A stretch of 64,000 bases of DNA, from assembly GCF_016862095.1 (NCBI RefSeq), contig NZ_BOMH01000066.1, positions 62,001 to 126,000 on the forward strand, read 5' to 3'. Every line of letters starts with the position of its first letter. The first letter of the stretch is position 1. Both the position numbers and the translations under genes were made by a program. Under the pieces are notes generated by a model. That model ran no database searches, was not told the origin of the DNA, and saw only the letters and a program-made list of their open reading frames with translations. This DNA is from Actinoplanes cyaneus. Lineage in GTDB: Bacteria > Actinomycetota > Actinomycetes > Mycobacteriales > Micromonosporaceae. Shown here piece after piece: positions 57,260 through 64,000 of this stretch.

Positions 57260-57829
57260 GTGACCGCTGCCAAGCCGTTGCGTGCCGACGCCCGGCGCAA
57301 CCGTGACGCCCTGCTCGCCAAGGCTCGTGAGCTGTTCGCCAGCGGGTGCTTCGACCTGCGGTTCGACGACTTCGCCAAGCTGGCGGGCGTGGGCACGGGC
57401 ACGCTCTACCGGCACTTCCCGACCCGTGCGGCACTGGCTGAGGCGGTCTATCGTGAAGAGCTCACCGCGATGTGCGCCCGCGCCGGCGAGCTGCAGGCCA
57501 CACTGCCCGCGGCGGAAGCGCTGGCGGCGTTCCTGCGCGGCTTCGTCAACCATCTGCACACCCACCTGGGCCTGGCTCGCACGCTCGCCACCCTGATGGC
57601 CACGCGTTCGGACGCCCTCGCCGACGGCGGCCGGGAACTGGACCGGGCCATGGCCGGCCTGCTGGCCGCGGGCGTCGAGGAAGGCACCATCCGCGACGAC
57701 GTGGGGGCCGGCGCCGTCATGATGGTCCTGCAGGGCATCTGTACGGCCTGTGACGAACCGGGCTCACGGGAGGACGCGGACGGCGCCGTCACCCTGCTGC
57801 TCGACGGCCTGCGCCGCCGCCCGTCCTGA
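57260..57829 (+). CDS. TetR-family transcriptional regulator
   Basis: A 189-residue repressor. The DNA-binding part (about 5-55) reads LRADARRNRDALLAKARELF, FDDFAKLAGVGTGTLYRHFP and TRAALAEAVYREELTAMCAR. The ligand domain follows (AEALAAFLRGFVNHLHTHLG, LARTLATLMATRSDALADGG, VGAGAVMMVLQGICTA), as in the TetR_C SbtR-like group. GTG at 57260 is supported by AAAGGAGG seven bases upstream; the long open frame before it is antisense to the reductase. The twin palindromes upstream point to autoregulation and control of the divergent reductase. Confidence 0.9.
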   Translation: MTAAKPLRADARRNRDALLAKARELFASGCFDLRFDDFAKLAGVGTGTLYRHFPTRAALAEAVYREELTAMCARAGELQATLPAAEALAAFLRGFVNHLHTHLGLARTLATLMATRSDALADGGRELDRAMAGLLAAGVEEGTIRDDVGAGAVMMVLQGICTACDEPGSREDADGAVTLLLDGLRRRPS

Positions 57830-57863
57830 GACACGACGACGTTGTTCCGGGCGTGAGCTTGCC

Positions 57864-57915
57864 GGCTGGTTCTCACCGTCGTTGTCGCGGTGGACAACGA
57901 CGGCGAGAACCAGCC
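57864..57915. terminator. 23-bp stem hairpin between TetR and pectate lyase genes
   Basis: GGCTGGTTCTC-A-CCGTCGTTGTC (57864-57886) pairs with GACAACGACGG-C-GAGAACCAGCC (57893-57915) with one A/C mismatch and a six-base loop. It lies between convergent stops at 57829 and 57943, so a bidirectional terminator is the simplest role. The stem is much longer than usual. Confidence 0.8.
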
Positions 57916-57942
57916 CGCCGAGCGTGCGGCGGAGGGGCGCGG

Positions 57943-58860
57943 TCAGGTCCGGCCGGCACCCGCCCCGGCCCGGACCAGCGCCGGCACCAAGGAGACCGGG
58001 TCGAGGGTGTACGCGTAGTACGTGCGCGGCTCGACCACCGCACCGCCGGCCTCGCACCCGCCCGAGCCGGTGAACACGTTGCCACGCTGCACCAGCCGCC
58101 CCGGCCCGCTGTCGGCGTATCCGCTGGTGGAGTAGCACGGGTGCGGGACCGCGGTGAAGGTGTTCGCCTCGACCACGACGCCCGCGTTCATTGTGGACGC
58201 GACGCCGTAGAGCTCGTTGCCCTCGAAGAGGTTGTTGTAGACGTGCACGGGCTCACCGAACCGGACCCGCGGGTGCCGCTGCCGGGAGCCGTCGAACCAG
58301 TTGTGGTGGATGGTGACCCTTAGGTGGCCCACGTCGGTGGAGGAGGCGCCGTCGGAGTGCCCGAGCAGCATGCTCTTGTCGGTGCCGGCGAAGTGGTTCC
58401 ACGACACCGTGACGAAGTCGGCGCCGCGCACGATGTCGACGGAGCCGTCCACCGGCCGTACGAACGTGTTGTGATCGATCCAGATGTGGTGGGACTGCTG
58501 ACCGATGTTGATCGCGTCGTCCTCGGCGTCGACGAACGTCAGGTTGCGGACGATCACGTTGGACGAGCGGTAGAAGTCGAAGCCACCGCCGGTGATCGTC
58601 GGGTTCGCGCCGACGCCCACGATCGTCTTGCCGGGGCGTACGCCCTGTTTGCTGGTGATGGCGATCGTCCCGGACACCTGGATGACCAGCGGGCCGACCG
58701 TGTCGATCGCGTCGAGCAGCTCGTCGGTGGTGTCGACGGCGACCGTCGGCCCGGCGACCCCGCCCGTGGTGCCGGAGGCGAAACCGTCGGCGGCAGCGGC
58801 GGCCGGCGCGGCGACGGCCAGGCCGCCGGAGAGCAGCAGGGTGGTCAGGAACGTGTGCAT
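57943..58860 (-). CDS. secreted pectate lyase, PL1 family (third of tandem set)
   Basis: A 305-residue secreted beta-helix enzyme. The signal peptide (FLTTLLLSGGLAVAAPAAAA) is followed by ADGFASGTTGGVAGPTVAVD. PL1 landmarks are IVGVGANPTITGGGFDFYRS, the calcium-binding DAEDDAINIGQQSHHIWIDH, TVSWNHFAGTDKSMLLGHSD, and RQRHPRVRFGEPVHVYNNLF with the catalytic Arg. It cleaves polygalacturonate by beta-elimination. It has only the catalytic domain. ATG at 58860 shares a base with the upstream lyase's TGA, with GGGGAGG before it, so it is the last gene of a three-lyase operon. Confidence 0.93.
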   Translation of the reverse strand: MHTFLTTLLLSGGLAVAAPAAAAADGFASGTTGGVAGPTVAVDTTDELLDAIDTVGPLVIQVSGTIAITSKQGVRPGKTIVGVGANPTITGGGFDFYRSSNVIVRNLTFVDAEDDAINIGQQSHHIWIDHNTFVRPVDGSVDIVRGADFVTVSWNHFAGTDKSMLLGHSDGASSTDVGHLRVTIHHNWFDGSRQRHPRVRFGEPVHVYNNLFEGNELYGVASTMNAGVVVEANTFTAVPHPCYSTSGYADSGPGRLVQRGNVFTGSGGCEAGGAVVEPRTYYAYTLDPVSLVPALVRAGAGAGRT

Positions 58861-59828
58861 CAGATCCTCCCCACTCCGGCGCCGGCGGTGACCAGCGACG
58901 GTACGGACGTGGCCGGGTCCAGCGTGTACCCGTAGTAGGTGCGCGGCTCGGCGACCGTGCCACCCGCCTCGCAGGTCCCCGAGTTACGGAACGCGTTGTC
59001 GCGCTGCACGAGCCGGCCCGGGTTGCTCTCCGCGTAACCACCGGTCGAGTAGCACGGGTAGGCGACGTTCTCGAAGAAGTTGCCCTCGGCGACCACGCCC
59101 GCGTTCTCGGTGGACGCGATGCCGTAGAGCCCGATGTCGCGGTAGTAGTTGTTGTAGACGTGCACCGGCTCACCGAAGCGGACCCGCGGATGCCGCTGGT
59201 TGGAGCCGTCGAACAGGTTGTGGTGGTAACTGACCCGCAGGTAGCCGACGTCGGACGTGAACGTGTCGGAGTGCCCGAGCAGCATGGTCTTGTCAGTGCC
59301 GGAGAACCGGTTCCAGGACACCGTGACGTAGGTCGACTGCCGCTTGATGTCGAGGGAGCCGTCGTACGCCGGCAGGAATTCGTTGTGGTCGATCCACACG
59401 TGGTGCGCCTTGTTGGTGACGCTGATCGAGTCGTCGGAGGCGCCGCTGAACCGGAGGTTGCGGATGATCACGTTGGTGCCCGGCCGGGTGGTCGTCCCCA
59501 GTTGCAGGCCGCCGCCGGTGATCTCGGCGGTCGAGCCGACCCCGAGGATGCTCTTGTTCGCGACCACGGTGACCATGCCGCCCACCGAGATCCGACCGGC
59601 GACCATGATCGTGTACGGGGTGTTCGCGCCGGCGTAGCGGGCCAGGTCGGCGGCGGTGCTGACGGTGACCGTCGGCCCGGCCGCCCCGCCGGTGGTGCCG
59701 GTGAGGCCGAGCGCTGTCACCGACGCGAACCCGTCCGCCGTGGACGGCGCCGCGCCGGCCGGTTGCGGCACGGTGAGCAGGGCGGTCATGGCCAGGGCGA
59801 CGACGCCCGCGGTGCGGAGCTTGCGCAT
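58860..59828 (-). CDS. secreted pectate lyase, PL1 family (second of tandem set)
   Basis: A 322-residue secreted beta-helix enzyme. The signal peptide is AGVVALAMTALLTVPQPAGA. PL1 motifs are KSILGVGSTAEITGGGLQLG, SGASDDSISVTNKAHHVWID, TVSWNRFSGTDKTMLLGHSD and RHPRVRFGEPVHVYNNYYRD with the catalytic Arg. It is closest to the lyase at 57943, with the same C-terminal pattern EPRTYYGYTLDPATSVPSLV, so the two probably arose by tandem duplication. ATG at 59828 lies five bases after the upstream lyase's stop. It has the catalytic domain only. Confidence 0.92.
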   Translation of the reverse strand: MRKLRTAGVVALAMTALLTVPQPAGAAPSTADGFASVTALGLTGTTGGAAGPTVTVSTAADLARYAGANTPYTIMVAGRISVGGMVTVVANKSILGVGSTAEITGGGLQLGTTTRPGTNVIIRNLRFSGASDDSISVTNKAHHVWIDHNEFLPAYDGSLDIKRQSTYVTVSWNRFSGTDKTMLLGHSDTFTSDVGYLRVSYHHNLFDGSNQRHPRVRFGEPVHVYNNYYRDIGLYGIASTENAGVVAEGNFFENVAYPCYSTGGYAESNPGRLVQRDNAFRNSGTCEAGGTVAEPRTYYGYTLDPATSVPSLVTAGAGVGRI

Positions 59829-59833
59829 GCCGA

Positions 59834-61429
59834 TCACACCTTTCCGGTGCCGGCGCCGGCGGTGACGATGGCCTTCACCGCGTTCGGATCGTCCACGGTG
59901 TACGAGTAGTAGGCCGACGCCTCCTGCACGGTGCCGCTGCAATCGGGGGTGCCGGACTCCCCGACGAAGACGTTGTTGCGGGCCACGCAGCGGCCGGCCG
60001 GACCGGCGTAGGTGTTGGTGACCGGCTCCTCGACGTCCTCGAAGTAGTTGCCCTCGACCAGGCAGCCGGCGGTGTTCTGGCAGGCCACCCCGGTGTCGGT
60101 GTTGTAGAAGTAGTAGTTGTTGTAGACGTGCACCGGCTCGCCGAAGCGGACCCGCGGGTTGCGCTGCGGCGTCGCGTCGAACCAGTTGTGGTGGTAGGTG
60201 ACCTTCAGCCGCCCGGTGTCCTGGGCGCCGTTGCCGTCGTCGTGACCCAGCAGCATGTTCTTGGTGTGGTGGTGGGTGTGGTTCCACGACACGGTCACGT
60301 AGGACGAGCCGCGCTTGATGTCGATCAGCCCGTCGTAGCCCTGCGCCAGGTCGTTGTGGTCGATCCACACGTGGTGCGAGAACATCTGCACGTTGATCGA
60401 GTCGTCGCTGGCGTTGCGGAACGTCAGGTTCTGGATGATCACGTTGCGGACCGCGTCGGCGGGCGGGGTGGTCACGGCCGAGACCGGCAGCCCGATGTTC
60501 AGGCCGCCGCCGGTGATGCCCGCTGTCGAGCCGACCCCGACGATCGACTTGTTGCTGGTCACGTCGTACATCCCGGCGGGCAGGGTGATGGTGCCGCTGA
60601 CACAGATGGTGAGCGGCCCGACCGTGGCGATGGCGGTCAGCAGCTCGGCGGCCGTGTCGACCGCGACGGACGGTCCCCCGGCGCCGCCGGTCGTGCCGTT
60701 CTGGCCCCACGCGGTGACGGTGGCGAACCCGGCCGGCGAGCCGGTGACCGCGCAGTTCCCGGGCGGCGGCGGGGACGTGGTCTTCGGCGGCGTGGAGCCG
60801 CTGGGGCTGGGCCCGGCCGTGGCGGTGTCCACGACGACGTCGTCGTAGGAGGCGCTGGCGTACGCCGCGAGCAGCCCGATCCGGCCGGAGCCGAACGTGC
60901 TGTCGGCGGCCTCGACGACCTGCGCGCCGTCCACCGAGCCGCGCAGGGTGGCGCCGCGCACGCTCAGCGCCAGGGTGTGCCAGGTGCCCGTTCCCGCGCC
61001 GGTCGCGGCGGTGGACAGCACGGTGGCCGTGCCGCCGGAGACGCGTTGCAGTTGCACCGCGCCGCCGCCGGTCAGGACCAGCGCGTAGTACGCGCTCGAC
61101 GACTGGACGCGGGCGGCCACGCCGACCGTGCGGGCGGAGGAGCCGAACGTGATCGGCTTGACGCGGGCCTGGACGGTGTAATCCGTCCAGGAGGTGGTGC
61201 CGGCCAGGATCCGGGCGTTGGCGCTGGTGCTGGTCTGGCGCAGGGCCGGCGAGCCGTCGGTGACGACCGACCAGGAGCCGCCGGACCGGCTCCAGCCGTT
61301 GGCGTCGCCGTCGTCGAAGGTGTCGCCGAAGAGGGTCTCGGCATACGCCGGGCCGGTCAGCATCGTGGCGAGAAGCGTGGCCGACGCGGCGATCGCGGCG
61401 CCGGTGATGATCCATCGGGAGCGTTTCAT
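59834..61429 (-). CDS. secreted pectate lyase, PL1 family, with N-terminal ConA-like domain (first of tandem set)
   Basis: A 531-residue secreted protein. The signal peptide (IITGAAIAASATLLATMLTG) is followed at about 32-215 by a concanavalin A/LamG-like domain (TLFGDTFDDGDANGWSRSGG, VQARVKPITFGSSARTVGVA, SYDDVVVDTATAG). A Ser/Pro/Thr linker with PPKTTSPPPPG leads to the PL1 domain: SIVGVGSTAGITGGGLNIGL, NASDDSINVQMFSHHVWIDH, TVSWNHTHHHTKNMLLGHDD and QRNPRVRFGEPVHVYNNYYF with the catalytic Arg. The extra domain probably holds it on the wall polymer. It is the first gene of the operon; a LacI-type operator lies 100 bases upstream. Confidence 0.92.
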   Translation of the reverse strand: MKRSRWIITGAAIAASATLLATMLTGPAYAETLFGDTFDDGDANGWSRSGGSWSVVTDGSPALRQTSTSANARILAGTTSWTDYTVQARVKPITFGSSARTVGVAARVQSSSAYYALVLTGGGAVQLQRVSGGTATVLSTAATGAGTGTWHTLALSVRGATLRGSVDGAQVVEAADSTFGSGRIGLLAAYASASYDDVVVDTATAGPSPSGSTPPKTTSPPPPGNCAVTGSPAGFATVTAWGQNGTTGGAGGPSVAVDTAAELLTAIATVGPLTICVSGTITLPAGMYDVTSNKSIVGVGSTAGITGGGLNIGLPVSAVTTPPADAVRNVIIQNLTFRNASDDSINVQMFSHHVWIDHNDLAQGYDGLIDIKRGSSYVTVSWNHTHHHTKNMLLGHDDGNGAQDTGRLKVTYHHNWFDATPQRNPRVRFGEPVHVYNNYYFYNTDTGVACQNTAGCLVEGNYFEDVEEPVTNTYAGPAGRCVARNNVFVGESGTPDCSGTVQEASAYYSYTVDDPNAVKAIVTAGAGTGKV

Positions 61430-61528
61430 GTCGCATCCTCTGGTGGGAGAAGGTTCAATCACACGGACGCGCGGAATCACCACCGAGGCGGCCGGCGGTG
61501 AGGTGATCACGATTGATCAATGCGCGGT

Positions 61529-61542
61529 GGAAAACGCTTTCC
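61529..61542. promoter_or_regulatory. LacI-family-type operator upstream of the pectate lyase operon
   Basis: GGAAAACGCTTTCC is a palindrome (GGAAA/TTTCC) with the central CG that marks LacI/GalR-family operators. It lies 100 bases before the first lyase start. No LacI-family gene is in the window, so the regulator is encoded elsewhere. Confidence 0.7.
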
Positions 61543-61573
61543 GGCTGGTTAACGTCCGCGAAACCTTGACCCG

Positions 61574-61603
61574 ACCATAGATATGTAAATCGGCGACAGT
61601 CAA
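61574..61603 (-). promoter_or_regulatory. candidate promoter of the pectate lyase operon
   Basis: On the minus strand TTGACT (61603-61598) and TATGGT (61579-61574) are 18 bases apart, in an AT-richer stretch. The LacI-type operator lies about 32 bases downstream of the -10-like element, a position suited to repression. Recognised by eye only. Confidence 0.4.
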
Positions 61604-61664
61604 TGCAATCCGTTTGCAGGAATGTTGCAGACCGTTTCCGACAATCACCGGGGGTAAGGTACGC

Positions 61665-61695
61665 ACCCGGCGCGAGCATCACGCTCGCGCCGGGT
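61665..61695 (-). terminator. terminator hairpin after the lectin-hydrolase gene
   Basis: ACCCGGCGCGAGC (61665-61677), a five-base loop and GCTCGCGCCGGGT (61683-61695) form a perfect 13-bp stem, starting six bases after the stop of the minus-strand gene at 61701. Confidence 0.85.
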
Positions 61696-61700
61696 ACGCG

Positions 61701-63824
61701 TCAGCGGGTGATGCGGAGGTCGTCCACGTAACCGCGGTAGCCGCCGGTCGCGGCCGCCTGGTCGTAGCCGAGGTCCAGCTGGGTGATCCTCTTGCCGGCG
61801 GCGACCCCGCCGAGCGGGACGCTGACGAAGTTCCAGGCGTCCAGAGTCAACTTCCCGCACTGGTACGCCGGGTGGGCGCGATTGCCGCGCTGATCCTTGG
61901 CGCCGGAGTCACGCAGGTTGGTGCGCGCGCCGGTGGCGGGATCCACCAGGATCAGGTCGGCCGCGACGCACGAGCTGTTGGTGCCGGTGGCCAGCCCCCA
62001 ACTGGTCGCGCCGCTCTGCGGATAGATCCAGTACGACAGCCGGGTGGTCGGCGTGACCGTCAGCTCCCCGAAGCCGAACACCTTGGTGTACGCGTACGAC
62101 GAGCTCGCGCTGTTGTCCTTGCCCGAGTACGTCAGCGCCCGGCCACCCGAACGCGCGGCCGCATTGGTCCCGCTGAACAACTCCGGACCGGTCAGTGAGC
62201 CGGTGATGCCGCCGACGTTGCGCAGGCCGCCGCCGGGCGCCGTACCGGAGACGGTGTTGGTCCAGGTGTTGCCTGCCTGGAACTCCTCCACCCCGCTGGC
62301 GAACAGGTCGCCGGAGTTCCAGCTCGGCTCGGTCTGGTTCGCCGGCTGCAGCACCAGTGCGCCGTCGTCGCCGAGCCGCAGCGTCGAGTCGCCCCGGCCC
62401 TGGCTGCCGGTGGCCCACAGCGGCCGGTCGGCGTAGTCGTAGAGGACCAGGTTGCCGTCGTGCTGAACCGAGAGCCGGTACGCCTTCTGACCGCCCTGCA
62501 CCCACACGGCCTTCGGCGTGGCGCCGCGCACGTCGTAGAGGACCAGGTTGCCGTCCGCCTGCATCCAGAGCGTGTACTGGCCGTTGGCGGACCTCAGCGC
62601 CGCGCCGCGGAACAGTGACCGGCCGGGTGCGAGAGCAGGCAGCCAGTTGTCGCCGTTCAGCACCTCCCGCAGATCGCTGTACATCGGCTCCTTCGGCCGG
62701 CCGGCGCTGTCCCGCAGACCGAAGTGGCACTCCCCGTCGGCCGGGTTCTTCACGCATAGTTCGTGGCTTGCCGCGGTGTCCTGGAACGAGTAGAGGAACA
62801 GCGGCCCGGTGTACGGCCGGGACCGCCACATCCGCACGCCTTCCTCGAGGGCGTCGCGGACCCGCTCCAGGGTCTGCGGCTGCCGGGAGCCCTGGCTCGG
62901 GAACCCGAACTCGGTGCCCCAGATCTTCTTGCCCGCGTCGCCGTTGCGCACCATCACGTCGCGCACCGCGGCCAGGCCACCGCAGACCGGGTCGTCCGGC
63001 CCGAACCCGGACCAGTAGCGGTACCAGTTGACCGTGCCGTGGCACGGGTCCTGCGCGTACGACGGGATGTGGCCGCCGGTCCAGTCCGGGTACGGGTGGT
63101 AGGCGACGGCGTCCATGAATCGGGCCTTGCCGCTGCGGTACCCGTAGTCCAGCCAGTCACTGGCCTCGTTGTCGTTCTGGATGACGCCGTCCTTCTCGTA
63201 GACGTCACCGCCGCCCGAGCCACCGGCCAGCACCACACAGTCCGGGCAGGCGGAATCGATCTCGGTGTAGGCGTCCTCGACCAGCTCCCAGTAGCGCTGC
63301 ATCCGGGCGGTGGTGCTGTTGTCGCCGTAGCTGGCGAAGCGCGCGAAGTTCGGCTCGTTCCAGATCTCGTACGCCTGCACCTTGGGACCGAAGTGCGCCA
63401 CCGTCTGCCGGACGATCGTCTTCCAGGTCTCGTCGTCGGCCGGCAGCCAGTTCGGCTCCCTGCCCCCGTTGGCCCAGCTCGGCGCGTAGTCGAGGATCAG
63501 CAGCACCCGCACGCCGCGCGCGTAGGCGGCGTCGATGTTCTGGTCCAGCTTCTGCCAGTTCAGCGCGCCGTCCCTGGTCGGCTGCACCTGATCCCACTGC
63601 AGGTCGAGGCGGACGATCGGCTTCTTCTCGCCGAGGTAGTCGTCCATCGCCGCGATCCGCTCCGGGCGGCCCTCGGTGTCACTGCCGTCACTGAAACCCA
63701 CGTCGGCCGACGTGAAGACGTACGGGTCAGCGACCGCCGCCGGGTCTGCCGAAGCGGGTGGTGCGACACCGATGACCGCCGCGGCCACGATCGGGACGAT
63801 GCTCCACGCGGAGATCCTCCTCAT
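61701..63824 (-). CDS. secreted clan GH-A glycoside hydrolase with bulb-lectin domain and C-terminal beta-sandwich
   Basis: A 707-residue secreted protein. The signal peptide (AWSIVPIVAAAVIGVAPPAS, cleavage near ASA) precedes a TIM barrel at about 40-390. The acid/base Glu is in VQAYEIWNEPNFARF, and the nucleophile candidate Glu is in KKIWGTEFGFPSQGS, the GH5/GH39-like pattern of clan GH-A. A mannose-binding bulb-lectin (B-lectin) domain at about 400-510 shows repeated motifs (MQADGNLVLYD, VQHDGNLVLYD, DDGALVLQ). The last 180 residues look like a secreted binding beta-sandwich (RLSYWIYPQSGATSWG, KRITQLDLGYDQ). The substrate is unknown. ATG at 63824 has GGGGAGGATTG upstream. The gene ends at a clear terminator. 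Confidence 0.88.
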   Translation of the reverse strand: MRRISAWSIVPIVAAAVIGVAPPASADPAAVADPYVFTSADVGFSDGSDTEGRPERIAAMDDYLGEKKPIVRLDLQWDQVQPTRDGALNWQKLDQNIDAAYARGVRVLLILDYAPSWANGGREPNWLPADDETWKTIVRQTVAHFGPKVQAYEIWNEPNFARFASYGDNSTTARMQRYWELVEDAYTEIDSACPDCVVLAGGSGGGDVYEKDGVIQNDNEASDWLDYGYRSGKARFMDAVAYHPYPDWTGGHIPSYAQDPCHGTVNWYRYWSGFGPDDPVCGGLAAVRDVMVRNGDAGKKIWGTEFGFPSQGSRQPQTLERVRDALEEGVRMWRSRPYTGPLFLYSFQDTAASHELCVKNPADGECHFGLRDSAGRPKEPMYSDLREVLNGDNWLPALAPGRSLFRGAALRSANGQYTLWMQADGNLVLYDVRGATPKAVWVQGGQKAYRLSVQHDGNLVLYDYADRPLWATGSQGRGDSTLRLGDDGALVLQPANQTEPSWNSGDLFASGVEEFQAGNTWTNTVSGTAPGGGLRNVGGITGSLTGPELFSGTNAAARSGGRALTYSGKDNSASSSYAYTKVFGFGELTVTPTTRLSYWIYPQSGATSWGLATGTNSSCVAADLILVDPATGARTNLRDSGAKDQRGNRAHPAYQCGKLTLDAWNFVSVPLGGVAAGKRITQLDLGYDQAAATGGYRGYVDDLRITR

Positions 63825-64000
63825 CAATCCTCCCCCGAGGTCACCCGGACACCCGCCGGGCGACATCGAACCGTATCAAGGTGCCGATCACGGTCCGGGC
63901 GAGGAGCGGCGGCCCCGGTGGTGCGTGAGCCGCTACGGCGTGTGAGCTGAGCCTCCTCTTCCACCGCTCCGATCACTGTGGATGATCATCGGAGCTAGGG

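Noticed and set aside
63966-63995. Inverted repeat GCTCCGATCA...TGATCATCGGAGC near the window end
   Set aside because: The arms pair only with a two-base bulge, and the gene it could serve is outside the window, so I could not assign it.
1-64000. tRNA, rRNA, CRISPR arrays, insertion sequences and prophage genes
   Set aside because: None seen by reading; no regular short-repeat arrays with spacers and no transposase or integrase motifs in any credible frame.

Overview
The window is 64 kb of very GC-rich DNA with dense short operons, frequent 4-base ATGA/GTGA start-stop overlaps, GTG and TTG starts, Tat-exported enzymes and many secreted polysaccharide-degrading enzymes. This fits a soil-type filamentous actinobacterium; Actinoplanes or another Micromonosporaceae is my inference, because no rRNA or other marker gene is present. 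I saw no tRNA, rRNA, CRISPR array, intact transposase or origin.

Layout. 0-14 kb: small metabolic and regulatory units (LysR with a dehydrogenase/RidA operon, PerM-type transporter, aldo/keto reductase with XRE regulator, arginase-like protein, ECF42-type sigma with its YCII partner, histidine phosphatase with NAD(P)HX dehydratase, a GGDEF-EAL protein, ArsR with a quinone reductase). 14-20 kb: YnfA protein, SigK/RskA pair, PknB-like kinase, sulfotransferase-like protein convergent with a class IV aminotransferase. 20-28.6 kb: the most unusual region. Two DyP peroxidase/small-protein cassettes face each other, and a 1332-residue protein lies between the second peroxidase and its partner. That protein has two cyclase domains, a P-loop ATPase and TPR-like repeats, a domain order like eukaryotic soluble adenylyl cyclase, and visibly lower GC than its surroundings. 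28.7-33.7 kb: an ABC exporter operon divergent from a two-component system, with a PhoB-type direct repeat between them. 33.9-41.6 kb: TetR regulator, a 92-bp duplication, membrane VWA and solute-binding proteins, Tat-exported M20 hydrolase, GAF protein, LigB-type dioxygenase. 41.7-64 kb: carbohydrate degradation (GH31 with lectin domains, GH99/71-like with discoidin domain, orphan sugar-binding lipoprotein, GH3-CBM2 beta-glucosidase behind a CebR box, three tandem PL1 pectate lyases behind a LacI-type operator, a clan GH-A hydrolase with a bulb-lectin domain), mixed with an XRE-STAND-WD40 protein and regulators.

Regulatory logic is unusually readable. Palindromic operator candidates sit next to LysR, XRE, ArsR, TetR (two), MerR, LacI/CebR and OmpR-type regulators or their targets. 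Several genes are broken, mostly by loss of the middle of the gene with both ends kept (GNAT, AAC(3), MerR). There is also one frameshifted SDR, an ArsR fragment, a shortened membrane protein and a probable chemoreceptor tail.
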